A DNA stretch of 64,000 nt, taken from Cliona cf. orientalis. Taxonomy: Eukaryota; Porifera; Demospongiae; Clionaida; Clionaidae. Where the stretch lies: positions 8,286,399 through 8,350,398 of the forward strand of contig OZ005703.1 in the NCBI GenBank assembly GCA_963930775.1. The letters run 5' to 3'. The translations under genes were made by a program, and so were the position numbers. The number at the start of each line of letters is the position of its first letter. The first letter of the stretch is position 1. Below the pieces are notes generated by a model. The model saw only the letters and a program-made list of their open reading frames with translations, was not told the origin of the DNA and did no database searches. Below are positions 59,206 to 64,000 of the stretch, one piece after another.

Positions 59206-59790
59206 TCAAGTTGGGCTGCTTTTAAGAGCCAGCTTAAATGACTGGAGACTTGGGGTAAGTACTAGGTCCTCCTCTAGCGAGTTCCAAGCTCTGATGCTAC
59301 TGGGGACAAATGAATTATAATAATAGTTAGTCCGTGCAAAGGGACAGTGCAGAGTTTGTGCCCTGGCCAGTCTGCTTGAATGTGCCAATTGGATTTGTAG
59401 AATATCATCGGGAAAGTCACACAATCCATGAAGAATCTTATAAACTTGCACAAGCTTCAAGTGTAGTCTCCTCTCGCTCAGCATGGGGACATTTACCAGC
59501 CTAGTTAGCTCCTCATAGCCTGCATCCCAGCGATGAGAAACGAGTTTCAAGGCAAATTTCTGGACTGACTCGAGCTTGTTGACATCGTTCTGGGTGTATG
59601 GATCCCAGAGCTGACAAGCGTACTCCAAGTGGGGCCGAACAAGGCTCAAGTAAAGCTGCTTCACCGTCGAGGGAGAGGAGTGGTTATAAAATTGTCTGTA
59701 AATCAATCCAAGAATTTGTTTAGCTTTGTTGCAAATGCCCGAGATGTGTTCAGACCACGTCAATGGTTGGTCTACTTCATGATACAACTT
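59206..59790 (-). mobile_element. Non-LTR retrotransposon reverse transcriptase, 3' fragment
   Basis: An uninterrupted frame on the minus strand reads LTWSEHISGICNKAKQILGL, then SPSTVKQLYLSLVRPHLEYA, QLWDPYTQNDVNKLESVQKF and SERRLHLKLVQVYKILHG. It ends with the usual RTNYYYNSFVPSSIRAWNSL segment. This is the thumb/connection and C-terminal part common to Jockey/CR1-type LINE polymerases. The catalytic YADD region is absent, so the copy is 5'-truncated. The roughly 30 residues before LTW (up to 59850) do not fit the family and are probably host sequence read in frame. Confidence 0.85.
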
Positions 59791-59890
59791 TCTTGTCCAT
59801 ATCACGTTATCTTCTAGACACAAAACTAGCAAAGATACAGCTAAAATCATGAGTCTGAATGGGTGTCCCAGTCCTTAGACAACCTGAGTC

Positions 59891-60146
59891 GGCGTGGTCC
59901 GCGATCGGTGCCATTGTGCGCTCGGTATGCGCGCCGCCACTGAGTCGCGACTCAAACCACCGCTTCAGGATTCACAAACTTGAGTTTGGAATTATAGGAA
60001 CGAGATTGGATCATGTTGGCCAGTATTGGACTCGGCGTGGTCCGCGATCGGTGATGCTCGAAGAAGTAATGATCGCGTATGTATAATATGTGATTGTGCG
60101 CTCGGTATACGCATGCGCGCCGCCACTACTTCGCGACTCAAACCAG
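59891..60146 (+). repeat. CpG-rich direct repeat pair
   Basis: GGCGTGGTCCGCGATCGGTG at 59891-59910 and 60034-60053, each followed by GTGCGCTCGGTAT and CGCGCCGCCACT ... CGCGACTCAAACCA. An adjacent ATTCACAAACTTGAGTTTGG segment at about 59970 also occurs at about 58526. Together they suggest fragments of a repeated element. Confidence 0.7.
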
Positions 60147-60324
60147 GTCCAAACCAGTCCAAACAAGTAATTAAGTTTTGTATAGATTTGAACAATTCAA
60201 GGTGTGGAAACCAATTACAGCCAGTCAAAACATACAATTAGCCCTTGACTGGATGATTCAGAGAGAGGAGTATTTAAAGAGCAGCAAAAGCCAGCATTGT
60301 CATTCAACTAAACTAACTGTTCAT

Positions 60325-60835
60325 CCTTCATCTCAGCTGTACTGTGTCTTCATCTCTGCCAACTGTTGCTAGCGCTCTTCAATTGGAAGGATCTACTGCA
60401 TTGTTGGGATCTTGGCTGTACTGTGTCTTCATCCTTCATCTCGGCTGTACTGTGTCTTCATCGTTCATCTCGGCTGTACTGTGTGTTCATCCTTCATCTC
60501 AGCTGTACTGTGTCTTCATCCTTCATCTCAGCTGTACTGTGTCTTCATCTCTGCCAACTCTTGCTAGCGCTCTTCAATTGGAAGGATCTACTGCATTGTT
60601 GGGATCTTGGCTGTACTGTGTCTTCATCCTTCATCTCGGCTGTACTGTGTCTTCATCGTTCATCTCGGCTGTACTGTGTGTTCATCCTTCATCTCAGCTG
60701 TACTGTGTCTTCATCCTTCATCTCAGCTGTACTGTATCTTCATCTCTGCCAACTGTTGCTAGCGCTCTTCAATTGGAAGGATCTACTGCATTGTTGGGAT
60801 CTTGGCTGTACTGTGTCTTCATCTTTACCACCTAT
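60325..60835 (+). repeat. Higher-order tandem repeat (195-bp unit with 29-bp subunits)
   Basis: CTCTGCCAACTGTTGCTAGC occurs at 60354, 60549 and 60744, exactly 195 bp apart. Within each 195-bp unit there are four to five copies of a 29-bp subunit (GGCTGTACTGTGTCTTCATC plus CTTCATCTC) and one unique TCTACTGCATTGTTGGGATC segment. Confidence 0.9.
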
Positions 60836-61680
60836 TGCTGGTGTTCTTTAATTGGAATGATCCTACCGACTAGATTGTTTGGAATTTCTACTGGTGCACA
60901 TTGTTAGATTGAGGCAAGTTCTTTTGCATGACTTTATTGTCTATTTACTGGTACATATGGTGCATGGTGCTGGCTTAAGACTCTTGTCCACTGATTTGTT
61001 GTGCTTCTACTGGTGCATGGTGCTAGCTTGAGGTCTTTCCACTGAATCTTGGTATGCTTATACTCTGGTGCATATGGTGTTGGCTTGTGTGTGTGTGTGA
61101 TGTGTGTTTGGAGCAGAGCTTTAGAGTTTGTGTGTGTACTAACTCACCTTCACTGGATTAGGCTCATATTACTTTGTGTATGCTAATGTTAAATATATCC
61201 ATTGAGTTTATCACGTATATATTTTTTTTATTCAGAGATTTTTGGGAGTTGCTATCTACTGGTTGTTGGTGTAGCCTCTTGTGTCTCCAGCCTGAGACGA
61301 GCCTTGGTCAACTGCTTTGTCCTCCACTCTTGTTGGGATCGCTGCCCCTGCATTAACGGTATGTGGAGCCGTCGGATGTTGGTGGTGTGAACAACTAGGG
61401 TGTAGCGTGATGCACTTGACCATGGCCCGTCAATGGATTGTGATGAACTGCTGTTCTCCTCTCTTGCACATGACTTTGACTCAACTTTACTAGATTATAT
61501 TGTATGCATGCATATTTTTAATTTATGGATTTTTCTGCGCTGCGCTTCATCTAGGCCCCTTAATAATCAAATTTTCCCCGCGTTGATCTTCAACACGCAA
61601 AGACTTAGTTTAATATGGGAGGATATGGGGATATTTTTGTGTGACTAGTGAGATAGAAACAAACAAGCTTAATAGACATG
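60836..61680. other. Spacer without recognised genes
   Basis: Degenerate copies of a CTGGTGCATATGGTGTTGGC-like motif appear near 60950-61090, together with a GT run. No gene is supported. Confidence 0.5.
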
Positions 61681-61684
61681 ACAA

Positions 61685-61785
61685 AAGTAACTGTTCAGCG
61701 TAGTGTCTGTGTCATGCTCTCGCCTACAAATCTGTGGAGACTATAGAAACTGTGGTCCTAGGTTCGAGCCCAGCACGGGGGGTTT
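61685..61785 (+). repeat. tRNA-like segment, possible SINE head
   Basis: CATGCTCTCGCCTACAAATC resembles the D-arm end plus anticodon stem of a tRNA-derived SINE, and GGTTCGAGCCC at 61761-61771 matches the pol III B box. Spacing is roughly tRNA-like, but no clean cloverleaf or A box was found, so this is a remnant rather than a functional tRNA gene. Confidence 0.4.
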
Positions 61786-61828
61786 GGGGGGCCAAAGCAT
61801 GGGGGGCGCATAAGTATGGTTCTGCGCA

Positions 61829-62828
61829 TAAGTATTGGGTCGAGCAATAAGTATTGGGTCGAGCAATAAGTATTGGGTCGAGCAATAAGTATTGGGTCGA
61901 GCAATAAGTATTGGGTCGAGCAATAAGTATTGGGTCGAGCAATAAGTATTGGGTCGAGCAATAAGTATTGGGTCGAGCAATAAGTATTGGGTCGAGCAAT
62001 AAGTATTGGGTCGAGCAATAAGTATTGGGTCGAGCAATAAGTATTGGGTCGAGCAATAAGTATTGGGTCGAGCAATAAGTATTGGGTCGAGCAATAAGTA
62101 TTGGGTCGAGCAATAAGTATTGGGTCGAGCAATAAGTATTGGGTCGAGCAATAAGTATTGGGTCGAGCAATAAGTATTGGGTCGAGCAATAAGTATTGGG
62201 TCGAGCAATAAGTATTGGGTCGAGCAATAAGTATTGGGTCGAGCAATAAGTATTGGGTCGAGCAATAAGTATTGGGTCGAGCAATAAGTATTGGGTCGAG
62301 CAATAAGTATTGGGTCGAGCAATAAGTATTGGGTCGAGCAATAAGTATTGGGTCGAGCAATAAGTATTGGGTCGAGCAATAAGTATTGGGTCGAGCAATA
62401 AGTATTGGGTCGAGCAATAAGTATTGGGTCGAGCAATAAGTATTGGGTCGAGCAATAAGTATTGGGTCGAGCAATAAGTATTGGGTCGAGCAATAAGTAT
62501 TGGGTCGAGCAATAAGTATTGGGTCGAGCAATAAGTATTGGGTCGAGCAATAAGTATTGGGTCGAGCAATAAGTATTGGGTCGAGCAATAAGTATTGGGT
62601 CGAGCAATAAGTATTGGGTCGAGCAATAAGTATTGGGTCGAGCAATAAGTATTGGGTCGAGCAATAAGTATTGGGTCGAGCAATAAGTATTGGGTCGAGC
62701 AATAAGTATTGGGTCGAGCAATAAGTATTGGGTCGAGCAATAAGTATTGGGTCGAGCAATAAGTATTGGGTCGAGCAATAAGTATTGGGTCGAGCAATAA
62801 GTATTGGGTCGAGCAATAAGTATTGGGT
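61829..62828 (+). repeat. 19-bp satellite array, about 53 copies
   Basis: Essentially identical copies of TAAGTATTGGGTCGAGCAA over 1.0 kb, starting after a diverged half unit (CATAAGTATGGTTCTGCG) and ending where the last GGGTC runs into GGGTTT repeats. Open frames in all three minus-strand phases are a by-product of a stop-free 19-bp period. Confidence 0.97.
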
Positions 62829-64000
62829 CTGGGTTTGGGTTCGGGTTTGGTTTGGGTTTGGGTTCGGGTTTGGGTTCGGGTTTGGGTTTGGGTTTGGGTT
62901 TGGGTTTGGGTTTGGGTTTGGGTTTGGGTTTGGGTTTGGGTTTGGGTTTGGGTTTGGGTTTGGGTTCGGGTTCGGGTTCGGTTCGGGTTCGGGTTCGGGT
63001 TCGGTTTGGGTTCGGGTTCGGTTTGGGTTCGGGTTTGGGTTTGGGTTCGGTTTGGGTTCGGGTTTGGGTTCGGGTTTGGTTCGGGTTCGGGTTTGGGTTC
63101 GGGTTCGGTTTGGGTTTGGGTTTGGGTTCGGTTTGGGTTCGGGTTTGGGTTTGGGTTTGGGTTTGGGTTTGGGTTTGGGTTCGGGTTTGGGTTTGGGTTT
63201 GGGTTTGGGTTTGGGTTTGGGTTTGGGTTTGGGTTTGGGTTTGGGTTTGGGTTTGGGTTTGGGTTTGGGTTTGGGTTTGGGTTTGGGTTTGGGTTTGGGT
63301 TTGGGTTTGGGTTTGGGTTTGGGTTTGGGTTTGGGTTTGGGTTTGGGTTTGGGTTTGGGTTTGGGTTTGGGTTTGGGTTTGGGTTTGGGTTTGGGTTTGG
63401 GTTTGGGTTTGGGTTTGGGTTTGGGTTTGGGTTTGGGTTTGGGTTTGGGTTTGGGTTTGGGTTTGGGTTTGGGTTTGGGTTTGGGTTTGGGTTTGGGTTT
63501 GGGTTTGGGTTTGGGTTTGGGTTTGGGTTTGGGTTTGGGTTTGGGTTTGGGTTTGGGTTTGGGTTTGGGTTTGGGTTTGGGTTTGGGTTTGGGTTTGGGT
63601 TTGGGTTTGGGTTTGGGTTTGGGTTTGGGTTTGGGTTTGGGTTTGGGTTTGGGTTTGGGTTTGGGTTCGGGTTTGGGTTTGGGTTTGGGTTTGGGTTTGG
63701 GTTTGGGTTGGGTTTGGGTTTGGGTTTGGGTTTGGGTTTGGGTTTGGGTTTGGGTTTGGTTGGTTTGGGTTTGGGTGGGTTTGGGTTTGGGGGGTTTGGG
63801 TTGGGTTGGGGTTGGGGGTTGGGTGGGTGGGTTGGGTTGGGGTGGGTGGGTTGGGGGGGGGGGGGGGGTTGGGTTTGGGTTTGGGTTTGGTTTGGGTTTG
63901 GGTTTGGGTTTGGGTTTGGGGTTTGGTTTGGGGTTTGGGTTTGGGTTTGGGTTTGGGTTTGGGTTTGGGTTTGGGTTTGGGTTTTGGGTTTGGGTTTGGG
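62829..64000 (+). repeat. Telomere-like TTTGGG / TTCGGG hexamer array
   Basis: About 1.17 kb of hexamers running to the right edge: a mixed TTTGGG/TTCGGG part (to about 63190), an almost pure TTTGGG part (63190-63665), a degenerate G-rich part (about 63760-63870) and more TTTGGG to the end. The G-rich strand points to the right edge, the orientation of a chromosome end. The usual animal telomere repeat is TTAGGG, so this is either a variant subtelomeric array or an unrelated satellite. Confidence 0.9.

Noticed and set aside
60344-60907. Two overlapping plus-strand frames of 187 and 161 codons with Cys/Phe-rich repeats
   Set aside because: They lie entirely in the 195-bp/29-bp tandem repeat; open phases are a by-product of the repeat unit.
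61761-61771. Functional tRNA gene
   Set aside because: A B-box-like sequence is present, but no complete cloverleaf, acceptor stem or clear A box can be drawn.
61724-62816. Three overlapping minus-strand open frames of about 350 codons
   Set aside because: They are the 19-bp satellite read in each phase; the repeat has no stop in any minus frame. Identical 19-residue periods in all three frames show this is not coding.
61829-62828. CRISPR-like regular repeat array
   Set aside because: There are no unique spacers between the 19-bp units and the host is an animal.

Overview
The window is nuclear DNA from a multicellular animal. All the multi-exon genes have short GT-AG introns, and the gene set includes animal-type families: a receptor tyrosine phosphatase, NPAT, DCAF15, KDM4 with PHD and Tudor domains, and an IRAK-like death-domain kinase relic. 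Two genes are axonemal (SPAG16/PF20 and a DNAH5/8 dynein heavy chain), so the organism builds motile cilia. Very short intergenic gaps, AT-rich spacers and many small inverted-repeat elements and minisatellites make me favour a sponge (demosponge-like). That is inference from style, not proof.

Layout, left to right: 3' end of a receptor-type protein tyrosine phosphatase (+); SPAG16 (+, 1594-5936); SFT2-domain membrane protein (-, 7369-8230); NPAT-like histone-gene coactivator (+, 8340-10963); an unrecognised GNAT-fold protein with a C-terminal coiled coil (-, 11336-13550); a centrin/calmodulin-like EF-hand gene split by an in-frame stop (+, 13597-14247); DCAF15 (-, 14300-17360); EIF2B3 (+, 17491-20551); RNF170 (-, 20840-21932); a complete DNAH5/8-type outer-arm dynein heavy chain (+, 22432-42289); transportin-1 (+, 42540-46025); KDM4 histone demethylase (-, 46756-50150); UTP3/SAS10 (+, 50248-52113).

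From SPAG16 to UTP3 orientation alternates almost perfectly. This makes five or six divergent pairs whose start codons lie about 45-250 bp apart, and several tail-to-tail pairs. The genes serve unrelated housekeeping, chromatin and ciliary roles, so shared bidirectional promoters rather than shared pathway is the organising principle. No operon or gene cluster of a new biochemical system is visible.

After 52.1 kb the character changes sharply. There is a decayed IRAK-like kinase with a duplicated 5' piece, a TA-flanked MITE, a non-LTR retrotransposon fragment, nested tandem repeats, a 19-bp satellite of about 53 copies, and finally about 1.17 kb of TTTGGG/TTCGGG hexamers running off the right edge. 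This looks like a gene-poor, possibly subtelomeric, flank. Introns of the left part carry recurring minisatellite families shared between several genes.

Exon borders were read by eye from splice consensus and homology remembered for the families; coordinates of whole genes run from start to stop codon and include introns.
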